DNA of 33,560 nucleotides from Nocardia aobensis NBRC 100429. GTDB taxonomy: Bacteria > Actinomycetota > Actinomycetes > Mycobacteriales > Mycobacteriaceae. Under the pieces are notes generated by a model. It saw only the letters and a list, made by a program, of their open reading frames with translations. It was not told the origin of the DNA and ran no database searches. Position numbers and translations under genes: made by a program. Positions 15,685 through 23,672 of the stretch are shown here, piece after piece (position 1 is the stretch's first letter; each line of letters opens with the position of its first letter). The stretch is from positions 1 through 33,560 of the forward strand of contig NZ_BAFQ01000285.1 of the NCBI RefSeq assembly GCF_000308375.1. The letters are read 5' to 3'.

Positions 15685-16670
15685 CCGTCCGCTCCGTCGT
15701 CGTCCATATCGATGACGACCTTTCCGACCGCGTGCCCGTCGGCGACCAGCCGGAGGGCCGCGGCGGAGTCGGACAGCGCGAAGCGGGCGCCGATATGCGG
15801 GCGCAAGCCGTCGGTCAGCAGCCGCCCGAGTTCGCGCTCGTTGCGGTCGAATTCGGCCCGGTCGATATCCTGGAACTGGAAGCCCAGTACGTGAATTCCC
15901 TTGACCAGCACCAGATTCAGCGGGATGCGGGGAACCGTGCCGGAGGCGTAGCCGACCGTGACGAAACGCCCGCCGCGGCGCAACGACCGCAGCGCCGGTT
16001 CGCTGAGCGCCCCGCCGACCGGATCGATGACGGCATCGGCGCCCCCGGGCAGCGCGGCACGTAAGCCGTCGCGCAGATTCCCACCGCGGTGGTCGATCAG
16101 ATGCGCGGCCCCCAGAGATCTCGCAACCTCGAGCTTGGCGGGGGAGGAGGCCACCGCGGTCACCGACAGCCCGAGCCGCGCACCGAGTGCCACCGCCGCC
16201 GACCCGACCCCGCCCCCGGCGCCGAGCACGATCAGCTCGGCGCCCGCCGACACCCGCGCCACCGACCGAATGCAGTGGTACGCAGTGCGATACGTGACAC
16301 CGAAGGCCGCCGCGTCGGCGAAATCGACGCCCTCCGGAACGCGCGTCAGCTTGCCGGCCGGGGCCGCGATCTGTTCGGCGAACGCGCCGTGCAGGCCGGT
16401 GCCGCACACCCGATCGCCGATCGCGATCGGCCCGCAGCCGGGACCGAGCGCGACGACCTCACCGGCGAATTCGCTGCCCGGGACGAACGGTGGGGGCACG
16501 CTGATCTGATACTCGTTCGCCACGAGCAGGACATCGGGAAAGTTGACCGCGGCGGCGCGCACCCGCACCCGGGCCTCACCGGTGCCCGGTTCGGGAACCG
16601 GCCGCTCCTCTATGCATACCACCTCCGGTGGCCCGTACTCCGGGCACACCGCCGCCCGCATCCGGCTCAT
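15681..16670 (-). CDS. quinone oxidoreductase-like MDR family NADPH-dependent oxidoreductase
   Basis: 329 residues from ATG 16670, overlapping the crotonase stop codon as ATGA; ATG 16661 is the alternative. It is a medium-chain dehydrogenase/reductase: AAVNFPDVLLV (40-50), PFVPGSEFAGEV (61-72), GDRVCG (85-90), and the cofactor loop GAGGGVG (150-156). The cysteine/histidine zinc ligands of alcohol dehydrogenases are absent, which points to the quinone oxidoreductase or enoyl reductase branch. It likely reduces an activated double bond with NADPH. Last gene of the four-gene minus-strand operon headed by the ACAD at 19775. Confidence 0.92.
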   Translation of the reverse strand: MSRMRAAVCPEYGPPEVVCIEERPVPEPGTGEARVRVRAAAVNFPDVLLVANEYQISVPPPFVPGSEFAGEVVALGPGCGPIAIGDRVCGTGLHGAFAEQIAAPAGKLTRVPEGVDFADAAAFGVTYRTAYHCIRSVARVSAGAELIVLGAGGGVGSAAVALGARLGLSVTAVASSPAKLEVARSLGAAHLIDHRGGNLRDGLRAALPGGADAVIDPVGGALSEPALRSLRRGGRFVTVGYASGTVPRIPLNLVLVKGIHVLGFQFQDIDRAEFDRNERELGRLLTDGLRPHIGARFALSDSAAALRLVADGHAVGKVVIDMDDDGADG

Positions 16671-17464
16671 TTGCCCTGCCAGCGGGGTGTGCGGCGTTCC
16701 AGGAATGCGCGGGCGCCCTCGGCGGCGTCGGCGCTGGCGAAAATCGCGTGCTGCCAATGCTTCAGGCGTTCGGCGGCCGCGGCGTCGTCGGTGACCGCCA
16801 GTCGGGCGAGTTCCTTGGAGGCCGCCAAGCCGAGCGGTGCGTTGGCGGCGACAGTGGTCGCCACGGCGACCGCGGTGTCGAGAACGTCCGCCGGTGCGGC
16901 TACCGCGTTCACCAGACCGATCCGCTCGGCGCGCTCGGCATCGATGAGCTGTCCGGTCAGCAGCAATTCGAGAGCGATGCCGAGGGGAATGCGCGTGCCG
17001 ATCCCGGTGCCACCGCCCGCGGCGAAAAGTCCGCGCTTCACCTCGGGTAGCCCGAACTTCGCCGCCGCGGAGGCCACGATCACATCGCAGCCCATGAGCA
17101 GTTCCAGGCCGCCGCCCACCGCGGTGGCATTGGCGGCGCCGATGACCGGAACCGGCGTGCGGCCCGAGGCCATGCGGGCGTAGGCCTCGAGAGCGCTGCG
17201 TTCCTCGGGTGACTCCGCGTGTATGCCGGAGCCGTCGGAGAACTCGCGCAGATCCATCCCGGCACAGAACGCGCGGTCGCCGGTGCCGGTGAGCACCAGT
17301 GCGCGGATCTCCGGATCGGTTTCGGCGGTCAGCACCGCCGCGCCGAGACCGCGTAATACGGTGCCGTTGAGTGCGTTTCGCGCACCGGGACGGTTGATCC
17401 GGGCGATCAGCACCGCGTCGCGGCGCTCGACGACGACCTGGTCGGTGGATTCGGCGGGGCTCAT
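16667..17464 (-). CDS. enoyl-CoA hydratase (crotonase family) with both catalytic glutamates
   Basis: 265 residues from ATG 17464, overlapping the kinase stop codon as ATGA. Motifs: RINRPGARNALN (22-33), FCAGMDLREF (66-75), ATAVGGGLELLMGCD (113-127) and FGLPEVKRG (137-145). E121 and E141 sit at the two catalytic glutamate positions, so this is the one crotonase in the window that looks like a true hydratase. In the operon it would hydrate the enoyl-CoA made by the kinase/ACAD pair, but the direction and substrate are inference. Confidence 0.93.
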   Translation of the reverse strand: MSPAESTDQVVVERRDAVLIARINRPGARNALNGTVLRGLGAAVLTAETDPEIRALVLTGTGDRAFCAGMDLREFSDGSGIHAESPEERSALEAYARMASGRTPVPVIGAANATAVGGGLELLMGCDVIVASAAAKFGLPEVKRGLFAAGGGTGIGTRIPLGIALELLLTGQLIDAERAERIGLVNAVAAPADVLDTAVAVATTVAANAPLGLAASKELARLAVTDDAAAAERLKHWQHAIFASADAAEGARAFLERRTPRWQGK

Positions 17465-18477
17465 CGGTACTCCGTACTCTCGGCGAGGTCGGCCGCCTCG
17501 CGCATCAGCTTCGGCACGATCGGGCCGAAGGACTGCAACTTGACATCGTCTCCGGCGCGCTGGAATCCGCGTTCCAGCACGATGGCCAGCTTCCATTTGG
17601 CCAGGATCAGGTAATAGTCCAGGTCGTCGACCTGCCGGCCGGACACGTCCGCGTAATGCGCGACCAGCCGGTCTCGCGATGGCATGCCGCGCAGGTCCAC
17701 ATAGCTCACCCCGGCGGCCTCCGGGGCCCGGGTGTCGTCCGGCCAGCTCTGCACCATCCAGGCCAGATCCAGTTTCGGGTCGCCGACCGTTCCCATCTCC
17801 CAGTCGACCAGCGCCGCCAGCCGGGCGGGCGCGCCGTGTTCGAACATCACGTTGGCGAACTGGTAGTCGCCGTGCATGAGGCCCGGGATGTAGTCGAGGG
17901 GCCGGTGCGCGCGCAGCCATGCGGTGGCCTCGGCCATCCCGTCGAGGTCGCGGCCGCGGTGGCGGGTGAAGAAATCGGTCCAGCGATGGACCTGCCGTTC
18001 GTGGAATCCGTCGGGCCGGCCCAGATCCTGTAATCCCTTGGCGCGCCAGTCGACTCGCGACAGCAGCGCGATACCTTCGGCGAGCTGGTAGGCCAGGCCG
18101 GCCCGGGCGTCGAGATCGGTGTCGAACGGCGCCGGCCAGCGTTTGCTGTCCATCGGCGACCAGCCGTCCACATAGCCCATCAGATAGAAGGTGCGGCCCA
18201 GGACGGAATGGTCGGTGCAGACCGCGACGGCGGGCGTATGCGGGACGTCGGTGTCCTCGAGCGCCGCGGTGATCCGCCACTCCCGCGCGATCCCGGCGTC
18301 GCGTTCGGGAGGTGCGCCGGCGGGCGGGATACGCAGGACGCAGCGGTATTCGCCGCGGCTGATCAGATAGATCTCGTTCTGGGTGCCGCCGGAGAGGAAC
18401 CGGGCCTGCGCCGGTTCGCCGCGGCCGGGCAGGTCGCGGGCGTCCATCCACTCCGCGAGGCGGGCGGTGTCGATCAC
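17461..18477 (-). CDS. APH-family phosphotransferase, ACAD10/ACAD11 N-domain or LvaA type
   Basis: 338 residues from GTG 18477, overlapping the ACAD stop codon as GTGA. Aminoglycoside-phosphotransferase-like kinase features: glycine loop FLSGGTQNEIYLI (27-39), VLRIPP around the ATP-binding strand, Brenner motif HGDYQFANV (202-210) with catalytic D204 and N209, and DWE (225-227) for magnesium. Related kinases, either fused to or encoded next to an ACAD, phosphorylate the 4-hydroxyl of 4-hydroxyacyl-CoAs (mammalian ACAD10/11; LvaA in pseudomonads). Tight overlap with the ACAD gene supports the same role here rather than antibiotic resistance. Confidence 0.9.
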   Translation of the reverse strand: MIDTARLAEWMDARDLPGRGEPAQARFLSGGTQNEIYLISRGEYRCVLRIPPAGAPPERDAGIAREWRITAALEDTDVPHTPAVAVCTDHSVLGRTFYLMGYVDGWSPMDSKRWPAPFDTDLDARAGLAYQLAEGIALLSRVDWRAKGLQDLGRPDGFHERQVHRWTDFFTRHRGRDLDGMAEATAWLRAHRPLDYIPGLMHGDYQFANVMFEHGAPARLAALVDWEMGTVGDPKLDLAWMVQSWPDDTRAPEAAGVSYVDLRGMPSRDRLVAHYADVSGRQVDDLDYYLILAKWKLAIVLERGFQRAGDDVKLQSFGPIVPKLMREAADLAESTEYR

Positions 18478-19775
18478 TGGTTACCTACTTCGTGTTCGAG
18501 ATGATCGGCGAATTTCGCCCGGGCGGCCTCGAGCCTCTTCGGGATCCACTGGCTGGGCCACAGATCCTCGCTCGGGCGGTAGTCGCGCAGGACCTGTTTG
18601 GCGACGGTGCCCTTGTGCACCTCGGTCGGCCCGTCCGCCAGGCCGAGCACGCCGGCGCCGTGGATCATCGTGAAGAAGGGCATCTCGTTGGTGACCCCGA
18701 GCGCACCGTGCACCTGCATCGCGCGCCAGGCGATGTCGTGCAGCACGGTCGGCATCACGACCTTCACCGCGGCGATGTCCTTGCGCACCTTGCGGTAGTC
18801 GTTGTATTTGTCGATCTCCCAGGCGGTGTAGAGCACGAACAGCCGGAACTGCTGCAGCTGGGCGTAGGAATCGGCGATATAGCCCTGCACGAACTGCTTG
18901 TCCGACAACCGGCTGCCCGCGGTTTCGCGGCTCAGCGCCCGCTCGCACATCATGTCCAGGGCGCTGCGGGCCAGTCCGATGGTGCGCATGGCGTGATGGA
19001 TGCGCCCCCCGCCGAGCCGGGTCTGCGCGATGGCGAAGGCCTGTCCGGCGCCGCCGAGCAGTGCCGAATCCGGAACGCGCACATTGTCGTAATGGATCAG
19101 CGCGTGCGCGCCGCCGTCGAGCGGTTCACCGTAGAGTCCGACATTGCGTTCGATGCGCACACCGGGGGTGTCGGTCGGTACCAGGAACATCGACATGCCT
19201 TGATAGGCACTGACATTCGGATCTGTCACCACCATGACGATGAGGAAGGCCGCGGTGGCCGCGTTGGAGGAGAAGAATTTCCAGCCGTTGATGATCCAGT
19301 CGTCGCCGTCGCGCACCGCGGAGGTGGTGAACCGGGTCGGGTCGGCGCCGGCCTGTGGTTCGGTCATCGAATAGCTGGAGAACAGTTCCCCCTCGAGCAG
19401 TGGCCGCAGATAGCGCCGTTTCTGCTCCTCGGTACCGAAATGCGCGATGATCTCGGCGTTGCCGGTATCGGGAGCCTGGCATCCGAAGATCACCGGCGCC
19501 CAGGACGATCGCCCCAGGATCTCGTTCAGCAGCGCCAGTTTCACCTGTCCGTAGCCCTGTCCGCCGAGTTCGGGGCCCAGATGCGTGGCCCACAACCCTT
19601 GGTCGCGCACCTGCTGTTTGAGCGGATCGAGCACAGCGCGGCGGGCCGGATCCGGTGGCACGAACTGCTCGTGCGGCCAGATCAGGTCGAGCGGTTCGAC
19701 CTCCTCGCGGACGAACGCATCGGCCCAGTCCAGCTTCCGCTGGAACTGCGGATCGGTCTCGAAGTCCCACGCCAT
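18474..19775 (-). CDS. acyl-CoA dehydrogenase family protein, ACAD11/LvaC type
   Basis: 433 residues from ATG 19775, backed by GGGAGGAGG close upstream; an ATG 15 bases earlier overlaps that site. Motifs: LGPELGGQGYG (66-76), SSYSMTEPQAGADP (133-146), INGWKFFSSNA (162-172), GGRIHHAMRTIGLAR (256-270), MQVHGALGVTNEMP (353-366) and DGPTEVHKGTVAKQVL (381-396). The long form with MTEPxAGADP and GRIHHAMR is the group found next to or fused with APH kinases. Such enzymes eliminate phosphate from 4-phosphoacyl-CoA to reach an enoyl-CoA, though a simple dehydrogenase role remains possible. It heads a four-gene operon in which all junctions overlap by four bases. Confidence 0.92.
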   Translation of the reverse strand: MAWDFETDPQFQRKLDWADAFVREEVEPLDLIWPHEQFVPPDPARRAVLDPLKQQVRDQGLWATHLGPELGGQGYGQVKLALLNEILGRSSWAPVIFGCQAPDTGNAEIIAHFGTEEQKRRYLRPLLEGELFSSYSMTEPQAGADPTRFTTSAVRDGDDWIINGWKFFSSNAATAAFLIVMVVTDPNVSAYQGMSMFLVPTDTPGVRIERNVGLYGEPLDGGAHALIHYDNVRVPDSALLGGAGQAFAIAQTRLGGGRIHHAMRTIGLARSALDMMCERALSRETAGSRLSDKQFVQGYIADSYAQLQQFRLFVLYTAWEIDKYNDYRKVRKDIAAVKVVMPTVLHDIAWRAMQVHGALGVTNEMPFFTMIHGAGVLGLADGPTEVHKGTVAKQVLRDYRPSEDLWPSQWIPKRLEAARAKFADHLEHEVGNQ

Positions 19776-19816
19776 TGCGCCTCCTCCCATTCGGTGGAAA
19801 TATGGTTCTCGTGATG

Positions 19817-19831
19817 AAGAATAGCATTCTT
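19817..19831. promoter_or_regulatory. operator-like palindrome AAGAAT-N3-ATTCTT, copy 1
   Basis: Six-base arms 19817-19822 and 19826-19831 are perfect inverted repeats around AGC. The site is in the 91-base gap between the divergent ACAD (19775) and VOC (19867) operons. Related sites occur at 26262-26280 and 27368-27382. The VOC operon contains a TetR gene (21173), the obvious candidate regulator. Confidence 0.6.
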
Positions 19832-19866
19832 GACGCGGCGACTGTCATTTCGACGAGAGGGAACGG

Positions 19867-20346
19867 ATGAGGGCCGCCGACCAGTTCCACATCGGGATCG
19901 TCGCCGCGGACGTGGCGGCCACGACCGCGGCGCTGTCGCAGGTGCTGGGCTACGAGTGGGGTATCGAGACGGGCGGACCGCTCACGGTGGTGTCAGCCTC
20001 CGGTGAACAGGCCGTCGACATCCGCTGCGTGTACTCCACGACCGTGCCACGCGTGGAGGTGATCCGGGCGGTGGCGGGCACCCTGTGGGAACCGGTGTCC
20101 GGCAGCGGCATTCACCACGTCGGCTACTGGTCCGATGACGTGGCCGTCGATATCGCGGAACTGGAGCGAACCGGATACACGGTGGAGGCGATGCGGCCGG
20201 GTCCCGGAGGTGCGCCGCTGTTCGCCTTTCTGAACGGCCCGAACGGCTTCCGCGTCGAATTGCTCACGCGCGCCGCCGAATCCGGCCTGGCCCGCTGCTG
20301 GGCGGCGCCGGGTGGCGAACGACAGAACGAAGGTGATCGAGGATGA
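19867..20346 (+). CDS. VOC (glyoxalase/epimerase-like) family protein
   Basis: 159 residues from ATG 19867, preceded by GAGAGG. Two beta-alpha-beta-beta-beta modules of the vicinal oxygen chelate fold are visible: DQFHIGIVAADVAATTAAL (5-23) and GIHHVGYWSDDV (81-92), ending in NGPNGFRVELL (123-133). Likely metal ligands are H8, H83 or H84, and E131. The family includes methylmalonyl-CoA epimerases, glyoxalases and dioxygenases; the length and spacing are closest to the epimerase/glyoxalase group. It is first in an operon with an SDR gene (ATGA overlap) and a TetR gene. Confidence 0.82.
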   Translation: MRAADQFHIGIVAADVAATTAALSQVLGYEWGIETGGPLTVVSASGEQAVDIRCVYSTTVPRVEVIRAVAGTLWEPVSGSGIHHVGYWSDDVAVDIAELERTGYTVEAMRPGPGGAPLFAFLNGPNGFRVELLTRAAESGLARCWAAPGGERQNEGDRG

Positions 20347-21176
20347 CAGCGGTGGGACTGGTGACCGGCGCGGGACGCGGGATGGGCCTGGAATGTGCCC
20401 GCGCGCTGGCGCAACGGGTGGATGTGCTGGTACTGGCCGATCGGGACGAGGCCGGTGCGGCCGCGGCCGCGCAGCAGCTGACGTCCGGGCATACCCGGGC
20501 CGAGGCGTTCGTGGTCGACGTCGCCGATCGCGAGCGGGTCTCGGAACTGGCGGAATACGTCGGCGGCCGAGGGCAATTGCGTGCCGTCGCGCATGCGGCG
20601 GGGATCTCGCCCACGATGGCGGACTGGCGTCGCATCTTCACCGTGGACCTGATCGGCACCGTCCACCTGCTGGACGCGTTGCGGCCCCTGGTCACCCCGG
20701 GCGCGGCGACGGTGGTGTTCGCCTCGATGGCTCCGCTGCTGGATCCGAACCCACCGGATCCCGCCGCCCTTGCCGTGCTCGACGATCCGCTGCACGAGCA
20801 TTTCCTCGACCGGATCCGCGAGGCCGTGGGCCCGGCGATGGAGCATCCAGGCATCGCCTACGGGTGGGCCAAACGCGGTGTGCAGCGGCTGGTCTGGCGG
20901 GAGGCGGTGCGGCTGAGCCCCGCCGGAGGGCGGATCTGCTCGGTCTCGCCCGGCATCATCGACACCCCGCAGGGCCGCCAGGAAGCAGCCGAACACGCGA
21001 CCATGCGACAGTTGGTCGAGCGCACGCCGCTGCGCCGCGAAGGGCGTCCCGAAGAGGTGGCGGCCGTGGTGGCCTTCGCGCTCTCCGACGCGGCGAGCTT
21101 CCTCAACGGCACCGACCTCGTCGTCGACGGCGGCGTGACGGCGGCGCTGCGGGCCGGGCCGGACGTGCGGCGGTGA
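20343..21176 (+). CDS. SDR family oxidoreductase
   Basis: 277 residues from ATG 20343, overlapping the VOC stop as ATGA. Motifs: TGAGRGMG (8-15), HAAG (84-87), catalytic serine near S128, and YGWAK with Y173 and K177; the end has LVVDGG. A segment between the serine and tyrosine (about 130-170) is longer than in typical SDRs, rich in proline and acidic residues, and may form a lid over the substrate, as in some hydroxysteroid or terpene dehydrogenases. The substrate is unknown. It precedes the TetR gene with a GTGA overlap. Confidence 0.9.
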   Translation: MTAVGLVTGAGRGMGLECARALAQRVDVLVLADRDEAGAAAAAQQLTSGHTRAEAFVVDVADRERVSELAEYVGGRGQLRAVAHAAGISPTMADWRRIFTVDLIGTVHLLDALRPLVTPGAATVVFASMAPLLDPNPPDPAALAVLDDPLHEHFLDRIREAVGPAMEHPGIAYGWAKRGVQRLVWREAVRLSPAGGRICSVSPGIIDTPQGRQEAAEHATMRQLVERTPLRREGRPEEVAAVVAFALSDAASFLNGTDLVVDGGVTAALRAGPDVRR

Positions 21177-21793
21177 GCGACGACGTCGCGGCCCGGATCG
21201 CCCAGCGGGCACTGGCCGAACGCGGCGCCGCCTACACGGCCGAGGTGCGGCGGCTGCTGAATGCCGGGCTGGCGGTGATGCGGCGCTGCGGCACCGAGTC
21301 GCGTCCGCGGGTTGCCGATATCGTCGCCGTCGCCGGCTTGTCCAACGATGCCTTCTACCGGCATTTCGCCTCCAAGGACGCACTCGTCGCCGCCCTGCTC
21401 GAAGACGGAACCGCCCGGCTGCTGGACTATCTGGACCATCGGATGGGTAAGGGGTCCACACCCGAGGAGGCGGTGCGCGAATGGGTGGACGGCGTGCTGT
21501 CCCAGGGAGTCGGTGAGGTCGCCGCGACCACCCGGGCGGTGATGTGGAATGCCGGTGGTCTGGCGCAGGGGCTGGTGACCGGACCGCCGGAGGCCAGTAC
21601 CCGGCTCGCCGAACCACTGCGCGCGCCGTTCGCCGAATTGGGCTGCGAGCAACCGGATGTCGACGCGGCGCTGGCCGCGCACGCGGTGGTCGGCCGGCTC
21701 GCCGAACTGCTGTGGCGGCGGGCCGAACCGACCGCGGCGGACGTGCGGCGTGTCACCGAGTTCTGTCTTCGCGCGGCGCGTCCGAGCCGCTGA
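21173..21793 (+). CDS. TetR/AcrR family transcription regulator
   Basis: 206 residues from GTG 21173, overlapping the SDR stop as GTGA. The helix-turn-helix is at about 46-65 (RVADIVAVAGLSNDAFYRHF), followed by ASKDALVAALLEDG. Being the third gene of the operon that starts beside the AGAAT-N3-ATTCT palindrome, it is the best candidate to bind that sequence at all three places; this is inference. Its 3' end overlaps the convergent ATP-grasp gene by 41 bases. Confidence 0.92.
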   Translation: MSDDVAARIAQRALAERGAAYTAEVRRLLNAGLAVMRRCGTESRPRVADIVAVAGLSNDAFYRHFASKDALVAALLEDGTARLLDYLDHRMGKGSTPEEAVREWVDGVLSQGVGEVAATTRAVMWNAGGLAQGLVTGPPEASTRLAEPLRAPFAELGCEQPDVDAALAAHAVVGRLAELLWRRAEPTAADVRRVTEFCLRAARPSR

Positions 21794-22631
21794 GATGCGC
21801 GAGCGCGGCGAGTAACCGGTGTGGTGCGAGGGTGCCCGGTCGATCGCCGACCTGCCCGTCACCGACCTCCAGGACCCGCCATACGCCGTCGGATCGCAGC
21901 GCGAAATCGACTGTGACGAAACGGCATCCGAGCCCGGCGACCAGCGGTTCGATTGCGGTGAGATCGAGTTCGGATGCCGGCATCCGGTCCGGGGTGTCGG
22001 GGTGCGGGCCGGCCAGCCGGCAGCTGCCGTCGACCCACCAGGTGCGCACCTCCTCGGCGGCGAGGGTCTCGTAGCGGCGCAGCACGAAGCCGCCGGTCAG
22101 GTCGGGCCCGCGGAGCTCGCACAGACGCTGTGCTACCCGCCAGGCCGCCTCGGTGTCGGCGAGGTCCGGGATGTACATCGCCTCGTGCCAGTAGTGCTTC
22201 ATCGATTTGGTGTAATCGCGCACGACGGCGGGGCCGGACCCCAGATGGCTTCGCGCACGGTCGAATTCGTCGCGTCCGGCACCCCGGGTCCAGCTCGATA
22301 CGGGAGTGTGCCGGGCGAAGACGTCGTACCAGCCGGGAAATTCGTGAGCGCGCCGGTAGCGCCGGGCGTCGGTGCACAATGTGACGCCTCGTGCGCGCAG
22401 TGCGTCGTCGAAGGCGGCGTACTGTTCGCTGCGCATCATCCAGCCCCGGTAGATCGCGGGCCCTTCACCACGCACCCGCCGCACCGCCGCAGCCGCATCG
22501 CCGCGAATGAGGGCGTCGTGATCGACCAGGTCCACCCGCATTCCGCTCGCCCGCGCGGCCTCGGCATCGGCGCCGAAGTGGGCGTCGGCGCGGCCGGGGC
22601 GCAGAACGTCTGCGGGAACCAACACGATCAT
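21753..22631 (-). CDS. ATP-grasp domain protein (R2K-like clade)
   Basis: 292 residues from ATG 22631, with GAGGATG upstream. It begins MIVLVPADVL and has YRGWMMRSEQYAAF (61-74), VVRDYTKSMKHYWHEA (136-151) with K142 and K145, and TVDFALRSDGVWRVLEVGDGQVGD near the C-terminus, where the D and E would bind magnesium. This resembles actinobacterial ATP-grasp proteins that keep two lysines in the nucleotide site; their ligase substrates are mostly unknown. It stands alone on the minus strand with 113 bases to the thioesterase gene upstream, and has no obvious link to the CoA pathways. Confidence 0.75.
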   Translation of the reverse strand: MIVLVPADVLRPGRADAHFGADAEAARASGMRVDLVDHDALIRGDAAAAVRRVRGEGPAIYRGWMMRSEQYAAFDDALRARGVTLCTDARRYRRAHEFPGWYDVFARHTPVSSWTRGAGRDEFDRARSHLGSGPAVVRDYTKSMKHYWHEAMYIPDLADTEAAWRVAQRLCELRGPDLTGGFVLRRYETLAAEEVRTWWVDGSCRLAGPHPDTPDRMPASELDLTAIEPLVAGLGCRFVTVDFALRSDGVWRVLEVGDGQVGDRPGTLAPHRLLAALAHLSGSDAPREDRTR

Positions 22632-22674
22632 CGGGTCATCCTCGCGTGACCGCACGCGCTCGGCCAAAAGTGGC

Positions 22675-22728
22675 GGCCGCGGGGACCCTCCCATCCTGCG
22701 TGCCCGTGGCGACGGACAGCCCGCGGCC
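22675..22728 (-). terminator. inverted repeat downstream of the thioesterase gene
   Basis: GGCCGCGGG (22675-22683) and CCCGCGGCC (22720-22728) are perfect nine-base arms, but the loop is 36 bases. On the minus strand it begins 16 bases past the thioesterase stop. It may be a terminator; the long loop makes this weak. Confidence 0.3.
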
Positions 22729-22744
22729 TTCCGGTGTGCGGCGC

Positions 22745-23539
22745 TCAGACCCTGGTCTCGGCCATATCCACCTGGCGGGCGGCGTTGGCCAGCGCGGTGA
22801 CGACGCAGGTGCCGATCCGGCCGGTCCGGTCGTAGAGGGTGGCGGTGCCGACCGCGATGCCGTCGGCCGACATATGGTCCTGCGCATGCAATCCCAGCTC
22901 CCGCCCCTGGGGGAGCCTGGTCAGGGTGAGGGTCACGTCGCTGTTGATGTAGCCGACGCCCTCGGTGCCCCAGTTGCAGACCAGATTGGTGGTGTCGGCC
23001 AGGAACGCCGCGCGCTGGAACGGTGTGATCGGCTCGTCCTCGACCAGCGGCGGCAGATTCTGCCAGACCGATTTGCGTTCCTCGTTCTGCGCGGCGGCGA
23101 AGTCGCCGGACCAGTCGCCGTCACCGCATTTGAACAGCGGTGGCTGGCCGGTCGGCGCGTCCAGCCGCCGCTCGGGCACCGGCAGGGCCTGCTCGGCCTG
23201 CCAGATCCGGCCCGGAGGTTGCTGCGCGACGGCGAGATACATCACCGACGCCCGTACCCGCACCTCGTCCTGCTGGGTGATCCACGCATCGGCGACGCGC
23301 ACCCGGGCACCGGAGCGCACCACCGCGCTGTGCACCGTGATCGGTTCGTTCCGTACCGGGCGGAACAGGTCGGCGGTGAGGCGCGCGGGTACGAAACCGG
23401 CTCCCGGGCAATGTGTTTCCAGTTCCCGCGCCAGCAGCCCGCAGATGGCGGGTCCGGCCACGTGATCGGGCGACCATTTGCTCACCGCGAAGTCGCCCGC
23501 GACGAATCCTCGTTCGTCGCGACTGAAGAATGCCATCAT
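22745..23539 (-). CDS. acyl-CoA thioesterase-like double-hotdog protein
   Basis: 264 residues from ATG 23539 (ATG 23536 adjacent; GAAAGGG upstream). The first half has the FVAGDFAVSKWSPDHVAG entry and GPAICGLLARELE helix, and the second half has FQRAAFLADTTNLVCNWGTEG followed by YINSDVTLTL. This is the TesB-like double hotdog arrangement, about the normal length. Such enzymes hydrolyse acyl-CoAs; whether this protein is catalytic is not certain. A match to the KstR-box consensus lies 35 bases upstream of its start. It is divergent from a TetR gene at 23673. Confidence 0.78.
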   Translation of the reverse strand: MMAFFSRDERGFVAGDFAVSKWSPDHVAGPAICGLLARELETHCPGAGFVPARLTADLFRPVRNEPITVHSAVVRSGARVRVADAWITQQDEVRVRASVMYLAVAQQPPGRIWQAEQALPVPERRLDAPTGQPPLFKCGDGDWSGDFAAAQNEERKSVWQNLPPLVEDEPITPFQRAAFLADTTNLVCNWGTEGVGYINSDVTLTLTRLPQGRELGLHAQDHMSADGIAVGTATLYDRTGRIGTCVVTALANAARQVDMAETRV

Positions 23540-23573
23540 CGCCTCGGCCCTTTCGTTCCCGGCCCACTCGAAT

Positions 23574-23587
23574 TAGAACACGTTATA
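23574..23587. promoter_or_regulatory. candidate KstR-type box upstream of the thioesterase gene
   Basis: TAGAACACGTTATA fits the published KstR consensus TnnAACnnGTTnnA at all eight fixed positions. KstR is the cholesterol-catabolism repressor of mycobacteria and rhodococci. The site is between the divergent thioesterase and TetR genes. The arms outside the core are only partly symmetric, and the local TetR could bind here instead. Confidence 0.4.
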
Positions 23588-23672
23588 GGACAATATCCGG
23601 AGGGTGGCGACCGGTTCGCGCGTGGCCGCCGGTAGCCGAATGTCAGCAACTGTCGTCACCTAGGATCGGATC

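Noticed and set aside
17461..18477. Aminoglycoside resistance kinase
   Set aside because: The APH fold is present, but the four-base overlap with an ACAD gene and the ACAD10/11-like sequence features point to acyl-CoA metabolism.
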